In this document: positions 17,703-26,708 of the stretch, in pieces
How positions within the stretch are numbered: the first letter of the stretch is position 1
Layout: each line of letters opens with the position of its first letter
Made by a program: the position numbers and the translations under genes
Notes under the pieces: model-generated
Seen by the model: only the letters and a program-made list of their open reading frames with translations
What the model was told of the DNA's origin: nothing
The model's database searches: none
Source: Burkholderia sp. Ax-1724
GTDB lineage: Bacteria; Pseudomonadota; Gammaproteobacteria; Burkholderiales; Burkholderiaceae
Length of the DNA stretch: 57,483 bases
Direction of reading: 5' to 3'
Assembly (NCBI RefSeq): GCF_011752995.1
Contig: NZ_VWWL01000005.1
Coordinates: 1 to 57,483 of the forward strand

Positions 17703-18460
17703 TGCGGAAACGCCTTCTCGATCGAGTCGAGCATGGTCCACAGAATGTCGAGCTTGAATTGCAGGATTTCGAGCGCGCGTTCCTGCTGCTCGCGTCGCGT
17801 GAAATACGCGAGCGTGACTTCGAGCCCGTGCTGCACGTCGCGCTGCGCGAGCGAAATGCGCGAGCGGAAATAGGCGAGGCCCTCGGCGTCGATCCACGGG
17901 TAATGCTCGGGCCAGCTTGCGAGCCGGTCGCGATGCACCTGCGGCGCGAACATCTCGGTCAGCGACGAGCAGACCGATTCCTGCCACGGCGCGCGGCGCG
18001 CGAAATTGACATAGGCATCGACGGCGAAGCGCACGCCCGGCGTGACGTGTTCGAGCGACCACAGTTCGTCGCGCGTGAGGCCGACCGCATCCGCGAGACG
18101 CGCCCAGGTTTCGATGCCGCCTTCGGCGCCGTCATAGCCGTCGTGATCGAGAATCCGCAGCACCCAGCGACGGCGCGTGTCGCGATCGGGGCAGTTCGAC
18201 AGCACGGCCGCATCCTTGAGCGGAATATTGATCTGATAGTAGAAACGGTTCGCGACCCAGCCGCGAATCTGCTCGCGCGAACAGCCGCCGCTATTCATCT
18301 TCACGTTGAACGGATGATGAATGTGATACGCGGTGCCTTTCGCGCGCAACTGCGCCTCGAATGCCTCGCGGCTCCAGGCGGGCTTGTCGGCGCCCAAGGT
18401 TGCCGTTGCAATCGCATCGCGTGGGGCTGTTGTCGTGTCGTGGATGTCCTTCGCGTTCAT
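17699..18460 (-). CDS. pqqC: PqqC, pyrroloquinoline-quinone synthase (final oxidase)
   Basis: A 253-residue cofactorless oxidase catalysing the final ring closure and eight-electron oxidation to PQQ. It shows the PqqC core [42 protein letters not shown] and ILDHDG, with the active-site His, Arg and Tyr positions present. An N-terminal extension of about 30 residues precedes the core. It lies 113 bases downstream of pqqB, the only sizeable gap in the string from cytochrome b561 to the response regulator. Confidence 0.97.
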   Translation of the reverse strand: MNAKDIHDTTTAPRDAIATATLGADKPAWSREAFEAQLRAKGTAYHIHHPFNVKMNSGGCSREQIRGWVANRFYYQINIPLKDAAVLSNCPDRDTRRRWVLRILDHDGYDGAEGGIETWARLADAVGLTRDELWSLEHVTPGVRFAVDAYVNFARRAPWQESVCSSLTEMFAPQVHRDRLASWPEHYPWIDAEGLAYFRSRISLAQRDVQHGLEVTLAYFTRREQQERALEILQFKLDILWTMLDSIEKAFPQ

Positions 18461-18573
18461 GCCGTCTCCGTTTTATGGTCGTTCACTGCCGCGCCTCGTT
18501 ACTGCATTGCCTTGCATTCGTCATTGCCGCTGCCGCCGCAATTGCGCACTCGCGCGCCGCGCAGTCGCAGGCT

Positions 18574-19512
18574 TCACAGTTCGAAACTCATGCCGTCATA
18601 AGCCACTTCGATGCCATGCTCGCCGAGCACACGGCGCTCGGGACCGTCCTCGACGAGAATCGGGTTCGTGTTGTTGATATGGATCAGCACCTTGCGCCGC
18701 GCGCCGCGCTGGCTGGGGCGATGCGCGTCGAGCGAGTCCAGCGTTTCGATCATGCCGCCCGCGCCGGTCTGCGGCAGATGCCCCATGTCGGCGGCGGTTT
18801 TCTTCGACAGGCCGAGGCGGATCATTTCGTCGCCGGTCCATAGCGTGCCGTCGACGAGCAGCAGATCGGCCTCGCGCATCGCCGCGAGCACGTGTTCCTC
18901 GATCGCGCCGAGGCCCGGCGCGTAGAACACGCGCTGGCCCGATTGCAGGTTCGTCAGCACGAGCCCGATGTTGTCGCCGCGCTCGGGCGCGTGACGGTGC
19001 GGCGAATAGGGCGGTGCCTTGCTCGAGAGCGGCAGCGCGTCGATGCGGATGCCGCGCAGGGCCTCGACCGTGAGCGGCGCGCCGTCGAGCGCGATGCGGC
19101 GATGCTCGACGCCGCAGTAGTGCGACAGAATCGGCGCGACCGGAAAGCCGGAGTCGAGGTCCTGCCATACCGCGTCGGTTGCGTAGAGCGGCAGCGGCGT
19201 GTCGCGCTCGCGCAGCATCAGCAGGCCGGTCACGTGATCGATCTGCGCGTCGATCACGAGCACGGCGGCGATGCCGCTGTCGCGCGCGCGGCGAGCCGGC
19301 TGCAACTCGGGATGGGCGACGATCTGCGTGAGCAGATCGGGCGAGGCGTTGACGAGCAGCCAGTCCTCGCCGTTCGCGCTGACCGCGATCGACGACTGCG
19401 TGCGGCGCGTGGCCTTCAGCGTGCCGCGCCGTACGCCGTCGCAATTGCGGCAATTGCAGTTCCATTGTGGAAAGCCGCCGCCCGCCGACGAACCGAGTAC
19501 CTTGATCTTCAT
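18574..19512 (-). CDS. pqqB: PqqB, metallo-beta-lactamase-fold hydroxylase of PQQ synthesis
   Basis: A 312-residue PqqB. The start MKIKVLGSSAGGGFPQWNCN is the family's hallmark, and the NCNCRNC cysteines bind structural zinc. DAQIDHVTGLLMLRE replaces the usual HxHxDH, as in known PqqB proteins, and GHLPQTGAGGM and HINNTNPIL follow. PqqB is thought to hydroxylate the tyrosine of the PqqE-crosslinked peptide. Start at 19512 overlaps the preceding hydrolase gene by four bases. No pqqA precedes it. Confidence 0.97.
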   Translation of the reverse strand: MKIKVLGSSAGGGFPQWNCNCRNCDGVRRGTLKATRRTQSSIAVSANGEDWLLVNASPDLLTQIVAHPELQPARRARDSGIAAVLVIDAQIDHVTGLLMLRERDTPLPLYATDAVWQDLDSGFPVAPILSHYCGVEHRRIALDGAPLTVEALRGIRIDALPLSSKAPPYSPHRHAPERGDNIGLVLTNLQSGQRVFYAPGLGAIEEHVLAAMREADLLLVDGTLWTGDEMIRLGLSKKTAADMGHLPQTGAGGMIETLDSLDAHRPSQRGARRKVLIHINNTNPILVEDGPERRVLGEHGIEVAYDGMSFEL

Positions 19513-20621
19513 GCCGCACGACGCATGCCGCGTCCCTCTTCGACGGTTGGAATGAACATCGCGGCGAGCGCCTGCGCGACGCGCGCATGCAGCGCGGGAT
19601 CGCTCGCGAGATGACCGGCCGCGCTCACGTATTCGAGCCGCGCCTCGGGAACCGCGCGCCCGAGACGCCGCAGATTGCCGCGCGGACACACCGGATCGCG
19701 CGCGCCATGCACGGCGGCGAGCGGCACGCCGGCCGCCGCCGCGCGGCGCGCGAGCGACAGCAGGCGCGTTTCGCCGAGCCAGCAGCGATGCGCGAGGTAG
19801 TGCGCCTGAATCCGGTATTTGCCGATCAGCTTGCGGGTAGCGCGCCGCGCGCCGTGTGCGTTGTGTCGTGCGTTGCGCGGTGCATCACGTTGTGCCGCGC
19901 GTTGTGCCGCACGTTGGGCCGAATGTCGCGGCGCCGCGCTCGCCAGCACCTCGTTTTCATAGCCGCGCCAGGCTTGCGCGAGCGCGCGCTGCCGCGTTGG
20001 GTTCGCGCCGTATCGCAGCGTGGCGGCGCAACGGGCGACAAGCTGCGCGGGCCGCTCGCAACGGGCCGCCTCGCGCAGCGTCGCCCACGCACGCGGCGCG
20101 CGTTTGCGCGACGCCACGAACAGGCCGCGCACTTCGCGCGCCGAGGTCAGAAAGAGGCCGCGCATCACGACCCCCGTGACCGACTGCGGACACTGCCCCG
20201 CATACGCGAGCGCGAGCGCCGCGCCCCATGATCCGCCGAGCACGCCCCAGCGCGCGAAGCCGAGCCGCGCGCGAATCGCTTCGAGATCGGCGATCAGATA
20301 GCCGGTGCTGTTGTGGCGCACGCTGCCGTGCGGCGTCGAGACGCCGGTGCCGCGCTGGTCGATCAGCACGACGCGAAAGCGGCTTAGATCGAAGAGCCGC
20401 AACACGCCCGGCTGACTGCCGCTGCCGGGGCCGCCGTGCAGCACCGCGACCGGCACGCCGTCGCGCGCGCCCGCCACCGCGTACCACACGCGATGACCGT
20501 CGCGCGTGCGCAGCGTGGCGCTTTCGAGCGGCGCCGCCGCGTGCTGCGAGGCAGGGCGCGTCGCGCGATGTGTCGGACTGCGCGTCGGACTGCGCGTCGA
20601 ACTACCCAGCATCGTCGTCAT
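19509..20621 (-). CDS. Alpha/beta hydrolase of the prolyl-iminopeptidase (S33) type in the pqq operon
   Basis: A 370-residue hydrolase with an intact catalytic set: HGGPGSGSQ (oxyanion hole), DQRGTGVS, nucleophile elbow GGSWGAALALAYA, acid in HGARDPVCPRGN and base in AAGHLASD. HGGPG and DQRGxGxS are typical of S33 prolyl iminopeptidases. Between cap and core lies an Arg/Ala/Gln repeat insertion (coded at about 19850-19925). It overlaps both neighbours by ATGA (cytochrome b561 upstream, pqqB downstream), so it is made together with the PQQ enzymes. A role as peptidase trimming PqqA or the crosslinked peptide is an inference; no pqqF/G-type protease is in the window. Confidence 0.85.
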   Translation of the reverse strand: MTTMLGSSTRSPTRSPTHRATRPASQHAAAPLESATLRTRDGHRVWYAVAGARDGVPVAVLHGGPGSGSQPGVLRLFDLSRFRVVLIDQRGTGVSTPHGSVRHNSTGYLIADLEAIRARLGFARWGVLGGSWGAALALAYAGQCPQSVTGVVMRGLFLTSAREVRGLFVASRKRAPRAWATLREAARCERPAQLVARCAATLRYGANPTRQRALAQAWRGYENEVLASAAPRHSAQRAAQRAAQRDAPRNARHNAHGARRATRKLIGKYRIQAHYLAHRCWLGETRLLSLARRAAAAGVPLAAVHGARDPVCPRGNLRRLGRAVPEARLEYVSAAGHLASDPALHARVAQALAAMFIPTVEEGRGMRRAA

Positions 20622-21172
20622 GGCCGCATCCTCGCGAGCAGGTTGTCGCGATCGATCCATTGATGCTTGAGGGCGCCGGCTACGTGCAGCACGATCAGCG
20701 TGATCAGCCCATAGCCGATGAACCCGTGAATGCCGAAGAACAGTTCGCGCAGATGCGGATCGTCCCAGCCCCACTTCGGCAGCAGGATGCCCCAGAAGCG
20801 CGTGCCATAGCGATTGAACGACGAGCCGAGATAGCCGGCGAGCGGCATCGTGACCATGCCGACGTATAAAAGACCCTGCGTAGTGCGCGCGGCGGCGCGT
20901 TGCCACGCTGGCATCGGCGGCAGGGGTGGCCGGTGAAGGACAGCCCGCGCCACGATGCGCAGAAGCACCAGCAGGAAAACCGTCAGTCCGAGCGACTTGT
21001 GCAGGTTCAGCAGCGTCGCTTTGACCGGCAAACCCTTCGGCAATCCGACCATATAGAGGCCGAGCGCGAGCAGGCCGATGATGCCGAGCGCGATGAGCCA
21101 GTGCAGCACGATCAGCAGGCCCGCATAGCGGGTGCCGCCGGCGTTTGCGTTCGGAGAATCCGTTGTCGTCAT
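20618..21172 (-). CDS. Cytochrome b561-type membrane haem protein
   Basis: A 184-residue, four-helix membrane cytochrome. Haem-ligand histidines are in LLIVLHWLIALG, LNLHKSLGLTVFLL, FGIHGFIGYG and LIVLHVAGALKHQW, matching the prokaryotic cytochrome b561 family that passes electrons between quinol and periplasmic partners. The ATG at 21172 is preferred; a TTG at 21193 would add seven residues. It sits between fhcC (91 bases upstream) and the S33 hydrolase (ATGA overlap). A role in re-oxidising a periplasmic quinoprotein or cytochrome is possible but not shown. Confidence 0.9.
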   Translation of the reverse strand: MTTTDSPNANAGGTRYAGLLIVLHWLIALGIIGLLALGLYMVGLPKGLPVKATLLNLHKSLGLTVFLLVLLRIVARAVLHRPPLPPMPAWQRAAARTTQGLLYVGMVTMPLAGYLGSSFNRYGTRFWGILLPKWGWDDPHLRELFFGIHGFIGYGLITLIVLHVAGALKHQWIDRDNLLARMRP

Positions 21173-21263
21173 GCTGTCTTCACTCCCGTGCAAGAGGCTT
21201 GCTTGTCGAGGCGACTGCTGTCGAACACCGTTTCACTGCCATCGATCGACGCGGCGTGCGGCC

Positions 21264-22145
21264 TTATCCGGCGATCAGTATTTCGCCCCTGCCGTCGACG
21301 GCGAGATCGCCCGTGTAGCGGACCGGCAGACGCTGCGCGCGCCACTGCGAAAACGGCGCGATTTCGTTGGCGAGACTGCGCACGAGCAAGGACCAGAATA
21401 CGTCGAACCCCTGGCCGCCGTTCGTGAAGGTCGGCGGCAGCCGGTGCGCCGGCCGGCGCGCGAGCAGCAAGGTGCCGCGCCTCATTCCATAGGCATAATG
21501 CGGGCCCAGTTCGCCCGCCACGCCGACGGTGCCGGCCACCAGCCGCGAGGCCGCGAATTCTCCCGCGTTGCCGCCGACCAGCACGAGGCCGCGCCGCATG
21601 CGGTCGGCGAGCCGCGCGCCGGCGTTGCCGCGAATCGTCAGCGTGCCGCCGCTCATGCCTTCCATGTCGCCGGTCAGCGCACCGGCGACGAAATCGCCGC
21701 TGTCGCCGTTCACCGTGAGCCGGCCGCCGCGCATTTCGCAGCCGGTGAAGTGGCCGGTGTCGCCGTCGATCCGTAGTTCGCCGCCGCTCATCCTGAAGCC
21801 GCAGTAGTCGCCGGCCGAGCCCCGCAGGACGAGCCGGCCGCCGTCCATTTCCGCGCCGAGGCGGTCGAGCCAGCGAGCCGCGCCGTCGATGACGAGTGTG
21901 GGCGCGGCGTTGCTGTTGCTGTCCGGCGTTGCGGGCAGTGCCGTTTCCGCAGGGGATTGCGAAGTCGTGTATTCATCGCGTAGAACCTCGAACACCTCGC
22001 CGACCTCGCAACTCTCGTTGCCGCCCGCCAGCACGATGTGCTCGATCTCGGCCACGCTCAGGCTCGCCAGCGTCGCGGGCCGCAGTGCGGCGGCATCGAC
22101 GCGAAAACCGGGCGGCGTTTTGAGGCGCAAGGTGGTCGTACTCAT
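21264..22145 (-). CDS. fhcC: FhcC, formyltransferase/hydrolase complex subunit C
   Basis: A 293-residue protein with the beta-helix repeats of FwdC/FmdC: successive segments such as GGRLVLRGSAGDYCGFRMSG, GELRIDGDTGHFTGCEMRGG, RLTVNGDSGDFVAGAL and GTLTIRGNAGARLADRMRRG. In methylotrophs FhcABCD moves the formyl group from formyl-H4MPT to the methylofuran carrier and hydrolyses it to formate. FhcC is structural. Start overlaps the fhcD stop by four bases. Confidence 0.96.
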   Translation of the reverse strand: MSTTTLRLKTPPGFRVDAAALRPATLASLSVAEIEHIVLAGGNESCEVGEVFEVLRDEYTTSQSPAETALPATPDSNSNAAPTLVIDGAARWLDRLGAEMDGGRLVLRGSAGDYCGFRMSGGELRIDGDTGHFTGCEMRGGRLTVNGDSGDFVAGALTGDMEGMSGGTLTIRGNAGARLADRMRRGLVLVGGNAGEFAASRLVAGTVGVAGELGPHYAYGMRRGTLLLARRPAHRLPPTFTNGGQGFDVFWSLLVRSLANEIAPFSQWRAQRLPVRYTGDLAVDGRGEILIAG

Positions 22146-23152
22146 GCGCGCCCCCTGTCGAGCCCGGCCGCGAGCGCATGCAGATGGAAGTGATACGGCC
22201 CGAGCTTGCCGCCATAGTTGCCCGCCGAAATCCGCAGCACCCCAGCCGCGCGGCCGAGCTCGCAGGCCGCGCCGATCCCGGCCGTCATCGCCGCGCCGAC
22301 GTCGGCGTCGGTCAGGCCGTCGATCACGATCTCCAGCACGCAGCCCACTTCCGCGCCGAGTTCGCTATGCGCCGACAGCCCGATCAGCGTCGGACAGAAC
22401 GCGTCGTTGGTCGAGGCGCTCGCGCCCGCGTAGCGGGAGCCGACTTTCGACCCCGAGCGGACGATGCCGCCCGGGAACGGCATGATGACGTTCGGCAGCC
22501 GGCGCATCGCCGCCACGGCCGCTTCGGCGGCGGCGAGCGCGGCGTCCTGGTCGCGCGCGAGCAGCAGCAGGTTGCCGCCGCCGACCGCCTTGACGGTCGC
22601 CGCCGTGTCCTCGCAGACGAACTCGCCGTCCATCACCGGTATGCGCCAGTAGCGCGTGGGTCCGTTCCCCGTGTCGAGCATCTTGGCGATCTGCCAGCCG
22701 TCGCCGAAAAAGCGCAGCCCGCTGCCGAGCGGCGCGCGATCCGAGAGCGGCGCGCGGCTCGTGGCGGGATCGATGCCGCCGAACACGGCCGTGCTCGGGC
22801 AGGTGAGCACGCATTGGCCGACGCGCCGGCCGATCTGCTTCGCCAGCTCCTTCGACGACACCGCGAACAGCAGCACCGCGACGCCGGGCCGGCCATCGGG
22901 CGTTGCGTCGGGCGCGAGCGTGCGCTCGATGCCGGCCTCGCAGCCGCAGCCGATCACCGAGGTCGCGAAGCCCGTCAGCGAGTTCGCCGCGTGCATCGCC
23001 CAGGTGGGCGTGTGGGCCGTGATGACGAGCCGCGTCGCCTTCATCGGAAACGCTTCGGCGAAGGTCGCGTCGATCGCGGTGCCGTTAATGGCGAGCGCGG
23101 CCGGGGCGCTCGTCGCGGACGCATCGGTTAGGTTGGCTGGCGCGTCTGACAT
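22142..23152 (-). CDS. fhcD: FhcD, formylmethanofuran:H4MPT formyltransferase subunit
   Basis: A 336-residue homologue of archaeal Ftr. It carries TRLVITAHTPTWAMHAANSL, GFATSVIGCGCEAGIE, FFGDGWQIAKML, NVIMPFPGGIVRSGSKVGS and GNYGGKLGPYHFHL, all strongly conserved in the family. It transfers the formyl group between H4MPT and the furan carrier. About 30 variable residues precede the core. The start at 23152 has GAGGGA upstream, 14 bases after the fhcA stop. Confidence 0.97.
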   Translation of the reverse strand: MSDAPANLTDASATSAPAALAINGTAIDATFAEAFPMKATRLVITAHTPTWAMHAANSLTGFATSVIGCGCEAGIERTLAPDATPDGRPGVAVLLFAVSSKELAKQIGRRVGQCVLTCPSTAVFGGIDPATSRAPLSDRAPLGSGLRFFGDGWQIAKMLDTGNGPTRYWRIPVMDGEFVCEDTAATVKAVGGGNLLLLARDQDAALAAAEAAVAAMRRLPNVIMPFPGGIVRSGSKVGSRYAGASASTNDAFCPTLIGLSAHSELGAEVGCVLEIVIDGLTDADVGAAMTAGIGAACELGRAAGVLRISAGNYGGKLGPYHFHLHALAAGLDRGRA

Positions 23153-23166
23153 GGCTCGTGCGTCCC

Positions 23167-24870
23167 TCAACCGTCGACCAGACATTCGACGGGCAACAGC
23201 CGCCCGCCGCGGCAGCAACTGCACACCTCGTCGTCGCTGATCGCCGCATGCGCGAAGTTGCTCGCGAGGTTCGTGTCGCTATATGCGCGCACGGTCTTCT
23301 CGATGCCGCGATCGAAGTCCGGCGCGACGAAATGGATGCCGCCGGTCGGCGTCGCGACGAGCGTGCCGTCGCGCGCGACCAGCTCGCCGTCCTTGAACAC
23401 ATAGGCCGGCGACGTGAACATCCGCTCGCGGTCGGGCTCGTCGCGATAGACGGCGATGTCGGCCGCCGCGCCCGCGCCGAGATGGCCGCGGTCGCGCAGG
23501 CCGAGCAGCCGCGCGGGACCGGCGCGCGTGATGATGGCGATCTCGTACAGCGAGAACTCGCGCGTAAGTTCGGGCAGCGCGCTCGCGACCTGCGCCTCGG
23601 GATGCAGCTTCGCCAGTTGCGCGTCGCGAAACGTCTTGTCCATCAGCAGGCGGATCAGATGCGGGTAGCTCGTGAACGGGCCGCCGTTCGGATGATCGGT
23701 GGTCATCGCGACGCGCCACGGATCGTCGACGAGCAGGAAGATTTCGAGGCCGATGATCCACTGCAGCGCATTCACATAGCTCTGCTCGCGATAGCGGAAC
23801 GGCACGACGCCGCAGCCCGCGTCGCATTCGATGTCGCCGACCACCCACTTGTGCGGCCGCGCGAGCGGCGTGTTGCGGAACTGCATCATCGTGTCACCCG
23901 AGGCCGTGACGGTCTGTCCGAAGATGATCTGGCCGACGTCGATCGAGACGTTCGGCCGCGCGTTGACAGCCTCGGCAATCTGCCGCGCGCCCGAGGAAAA
24001 CTTCTGCGGCCCTTCGGTGCCGTAGCTGTGAAACTGGATATGTGTCAGATGGATCGGCAGGCCGTCGGCGGCGTCCATCGTCGCGATCGTCGAGGCGAGA
24101 TTGCCGGGCACGCCGAGATTGCTCGCATGCACGTGCAGCGGATGCGGCACGCGCAGCTCGGTCAGCGCGCGCGACAGCGTATGCAGCACCTCGCGCGGCG
24201 TGATGCCGTAGTGCGTGTGCGCCTCGTCGATATCGAGCGAGCGCTGGTTGAACTTGAAGGCCGAGATGCCGCCCGGGTTGACCACTTTCACGCCGAGCGC
24301 CTTGCTCGCGTGAATCGTCCAGCCGATGTAATCGCGCAGCCGCTCGAAGTCGTCGCGCGCGGCGAGCATTTGCAGAAACAGTTCGTCGTTGCCGAGCATC
24401 ACGTAGGCGCCGTGATCGATGATCGGCGTGTCGCCCATTTCGAGGTGCGTGTGGCGCGCGTTGGACGGCATCATCGCCGGCTCGAATGCGGCCGTGTAGC
24501 CCATTTCGGCGTAGCGGTAGCCGGTCGCGAGCGTGCCCGGTGCGCAGACGCCGCACGAGGGCAGCCGCAGATAGCGGCCCGCGTCGTCCTGCACCGCTTC
24601 ATAGGCGGCGTCGCGAATCGGATCGGCGCGATGGTCCTCGGGCAGCAGCAGGCGCGACAGGTTGGTCTTGCCGCCGCCGATATGCGAATGCATGTCGATG
24701 CCGCCCGCCATCACGATCATGCCGGTCGCGTCGTATTCGCGATCGATGGGCGTATTGGCCGCCACGTCGTTAATGATGCGGCCGTCGCGGAATGTCAGAT
24801 CGCGGCGCTCGCCGTTCACTTGGTGGACCGGGTCGAACAGCGTGCCGCCTTTGAGCCGGACGAGGGTCAT
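23167..24870 (-). CDS. fhcA: FhcA, formylmethanofuran hydrolase subunit (amidohydrolase)
   Basis: A 567-residue amidohydrolase-fold subunit homologous to FwdA. Metal-site motifs are IVMAGGIDMHSHIGGGKTN (HxH), a lysine-containing IHASKALGVKVVNPGG, HVHASNLG, IHLTHIQFHSYG and TTDHPNGGPFTSYP. It hydrolyses the formyl-furan carrier to formate. Its stop is followed 14 bases on by fhcD, and its start overlaps fhcB by four bases, giving the order fhcB-A-D-C. Confidence 0.97.
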   Translation of the reverse strand: MTLVRLKGGTLFDPVHQVNGERRDLTFRDGRIINDVAANTPIDREYDATGMIVMAGGIDMHSHIGGGKTNLSRLLLPEDHRADPIRDAAYEAVQDDAGRYLRLPSCGVCAPGTLATGYRYAEMGYTAAFEPAMMPSNARHTHLEMGDTPIIDHGAYVMLGNDELFLQMLAARDDFERLRDYIGWTIHASKALGVKVVNPGGISAFKFNQRSLDIDEAHTHYGITPREVLHTLSRALTELRVPHPLHVHASNLGVPGNLASTIATMDAADGLPIHLTHIQFHSYGTEGPQKFSSGARQIAEAVNARPNVSIDVGQIIFGQTVTASGDTMMQFRNTPLARPHKWVVGDIECDAGCGVVPFRYREQSYVNALQWIIGLEIFLLVDDPWRVAMTTDHPNGGPFTSYPHLIRLLMDKTFRDAQLAKLHPEAQVASALPELTREFSLYEIAIITRAGPARLLGLRDRGHLGAGAAADIAVYRDEPDRERMFTSPAYVFKDGELVARDGTLVATPTGGIHFVAPDFDRGIEKTVRAYSDTNLASNFAHAAISDDEVCSCCRGGRLLPVECLVDG

Positions 24871-26354
24871 GAATGGGCCTCGCCGGGGTGCTGGGCGGGT
24901 GCGTGCGCGCCCGGCGGAATGCCTGGCCGAGCCGCCGATAGCGCCCGCAAGCGTTCGCTCAATTGCGCGGCCATTTCCGCGACCGAGGCGAGCGCCGCGC
25001 CGCGCGCGGCCGTCAACGGCAGCACGACCGAACTGTCGACGCGAAACAGATGTCCGTTGCCGTCGATGCCCGGTGTCGCGACCGGCACGAACACGGTATT
25101 CGCGCCGCGCGCCTTCGCCGCATCGGCGAGCGCCGGATGGCCGAGCACGATCAGCGGGACGGCCGGATCGAGCGAGGCGGGCCAGGCGTGCGGCGTGAAG
25201 CTCGCGATCCAGAGCAACGCGTCGGCTTCGCGCTCGGCCAGCAGCCTGCCGGTGCGATAGCGGTACGGATCGTGATCGAGCGGCGCCGTGCCGGCGACTC
25301 GTGCGGGCATCGCGACGCGCGTGCGCAACGGCAAGCCGCTAAGCCAGGTCATCGTCTGATTGACCGTCAGCGCGCCATCGTCGCCGCCGAGCGCGAGACA
25401 CGCGGCGCGGCTCGTGCGGTTCGCCGTCTTGACGATGCGGTTCAGCGCCTCGATCAGCAGCGCCGCATGCGGGCCGGGCAGGGCGGCCGGTTCGTAGACG
25501 ATCACCGTGTAGCGTGCCGCGGCGATGCGGGCCTGGAGTGAGGCGAGCGTCGCGGCTGGATGCGCGTGACTGCCGCTGTCGTTCGTGTGTTTATCGTCGG
25601 CGTTCCTGTTGCTGACGTTGGCCTCGTCGCGATCCAGCGCAGCCGCTTCGCGGCCCTCGGCGAGCGCGGACCATAGCGCGAGCGTGTCGAACGAATCGGC
25701 GTTCACGAGCAGCGTTTCGATGCGCGTATGCGCGAAGCCCTCGGCCGCCGGGTCTGCCGCGCAGCCGACGAAGACGAGTTCGCGCGCGAGATCGGTGTTC
25801 GCGAGCGTGCGCGTGAAAAAGCGCGGATAACGCAGCGACGGCTGGCAGCCGAAGAACACCAGCAGATCGGCGCGCGCACGCACTTCGGAGAGCGTCGTGA
25901 AGAACGAGCCGCGATCCTGCAAGGCGAGCGTCGCTGGCGTTAGCGCATCGCCCTGCAGATGATCGAGCATCGCGCCGCAATCGGCCGCGAGCGCGTAGAG
26001 CGCGCGGGCGCCCGCGACGTCGGTGGAGAGTCCGCCGAACAGCGGCCGGCGCGCGTTCGCGAGCCGTTGCGCGGCGTGCGCGAGCGCGGTATCGGCATCC
26101 GCCTCGTTGCCGTCGACGACGCTGCGGCATGGCGCGTCGCCCGCGCCGTAACACGCGAGCGCTTGCGTCAGCCGTGCGCAGTCGGCGTGCGGCACGCCGA
26201 GCGTGCCGTCATCGTGCGAATCGGCGCTGAGGTCGTCGCAGAGCAAAGGACAGAACGGGCAGACCCAGTCGCGCGTGATCGTCGCGGCGCGCGCGCCGGT
26301 CGTGTCCGGTGCGTTCGTGCGCGAAGCCGATGGATCGTTGGGGGACAGGTGCAT
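24867..26354 (-). CDS. fhcB: FhcB, formyltransferase/hydrolase complex subunit B
   Basis: A 495-residue homologue of formylmethanofuran dehydrogenase subunit B. The N-terminus has DWVCPFCPLLCDDL, and the body follows the molybdopterin-oxidoreductase-like fold (LQGDALTPATLALQDRGSFF, ADLLVFFGCQPSLRYPRFF). In bacterial Fhc this subunit is known to lack redox activity and to serve a structural role. The first 30 residues are variable. A His/Asn/Asp-rich stretch near residues 243-268 is an unconserved insert. No Shine-Dalgarno is visible before the ATG at 26354, and a sigma-54-like box ends 12 bases upstream, so the start is less certain than the gene. Confidence 0.94.
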   Translation of the reverse strand: MHLSPNDPSASRTNAPDTTGARAATITRDWVCPFCPLLCDDLSADSHDDGTLGVPHADCARLTQALACYGAGDAPCRSVVDGNEADADTALAHAAQRLANARRPLFGGLSTDVAGARALYALAADCGAMLDHLQGDALTPATLALQDRGSFFTTLSEVRARADLLVFFGCQPSLRYPRFFTRTLANTDLARELVFVGCAADPAAEGFAHTRIETLLVNADSFDTLALWSALAEGREAAALDRDEANVSNRNADDKHTNDSGSHAHPAATLASLQARIAAARYTVIVYEPAALPGPHAALLIEALNRIVKTANRTSRAACLALGGDDGALTVNQTMTWLSGLPLRTRVAMPARVAGTAPLDHDPYRYRTGRLLAEREADALLWIASFTPHAWPASLDPAVPLIVLGHPALADAAKARGANTVFVPVATPGIDGNGHLFRVDSSVVLPLTAARGAALASVAEMAAQLSERLRALSAARPGIPPGAHAPAQHPGEAHS

Positions 26355-26708
26355 GGCGCACTTTTAGCAAGCTCCATGCCGATTGGCGCAATGCCGTCGC
26401 AACGATGGGGCCACGGTAGGACAACAACAGGGCAACGTTAGGACAACGACATCGCACGCGCTGCCGGTCCGATGGGCGCGCACGGTCGTGCGCCTTTGCG
26501 TTGGGCGGATCACGAGTCCGAATGGGCTTCACACGGCCCGCGTCGAACCAGCCGTGGAGCGCGTGCGCCGAAGGGCCGCCGCGAGCCCGCTGCGCCGTAC
26601 AGGTTGTGTGCCGTGCTGGAGCAGAGTGTCACGCGCTGCATGATGCGTATGCGCTTCGCTGACATTCGCGGGTTGCCGGCCGCGTGGCATGGAAATTGTA
26701 TGGACAGC
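26355..26708. other. Intergenic region fhcB / HisA-like gene
   Basis: 354 bases with no gene seen. Contents: the sigma-54-like box at 26366-26381, two copies of a GGTAGGACAACAACA-like motif about 24 bases apart (26414 onward), and a GC-rich stem-loop GGCGCGC...GCGCC near 26485-26505. It separates the HisA-like gene from fhcBADC on the same strand. Confidence 0.5.
26366..26381 (-). promoter_or_regulatory. Candidate sigma-54 promoter before fhcB
   Basis: On the minus strand CGGCATGGAGCTTGCT fits the -24/-12 pattern (GG-N10-GC with GGCA and TTGC). The predicted transcript would begin at about 26355, right at the fhcB start codon. Confidence 0.4.

Noticed and set aside
19513..19700. A pqqA directly upstream of pqqB, as in most pqq operons
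   Set aside because: The region is the coding end of the S33 hydrolase gene and has no short frame with the Glu-x3-Tyr motif; the real pqqA is at 32231-32305.
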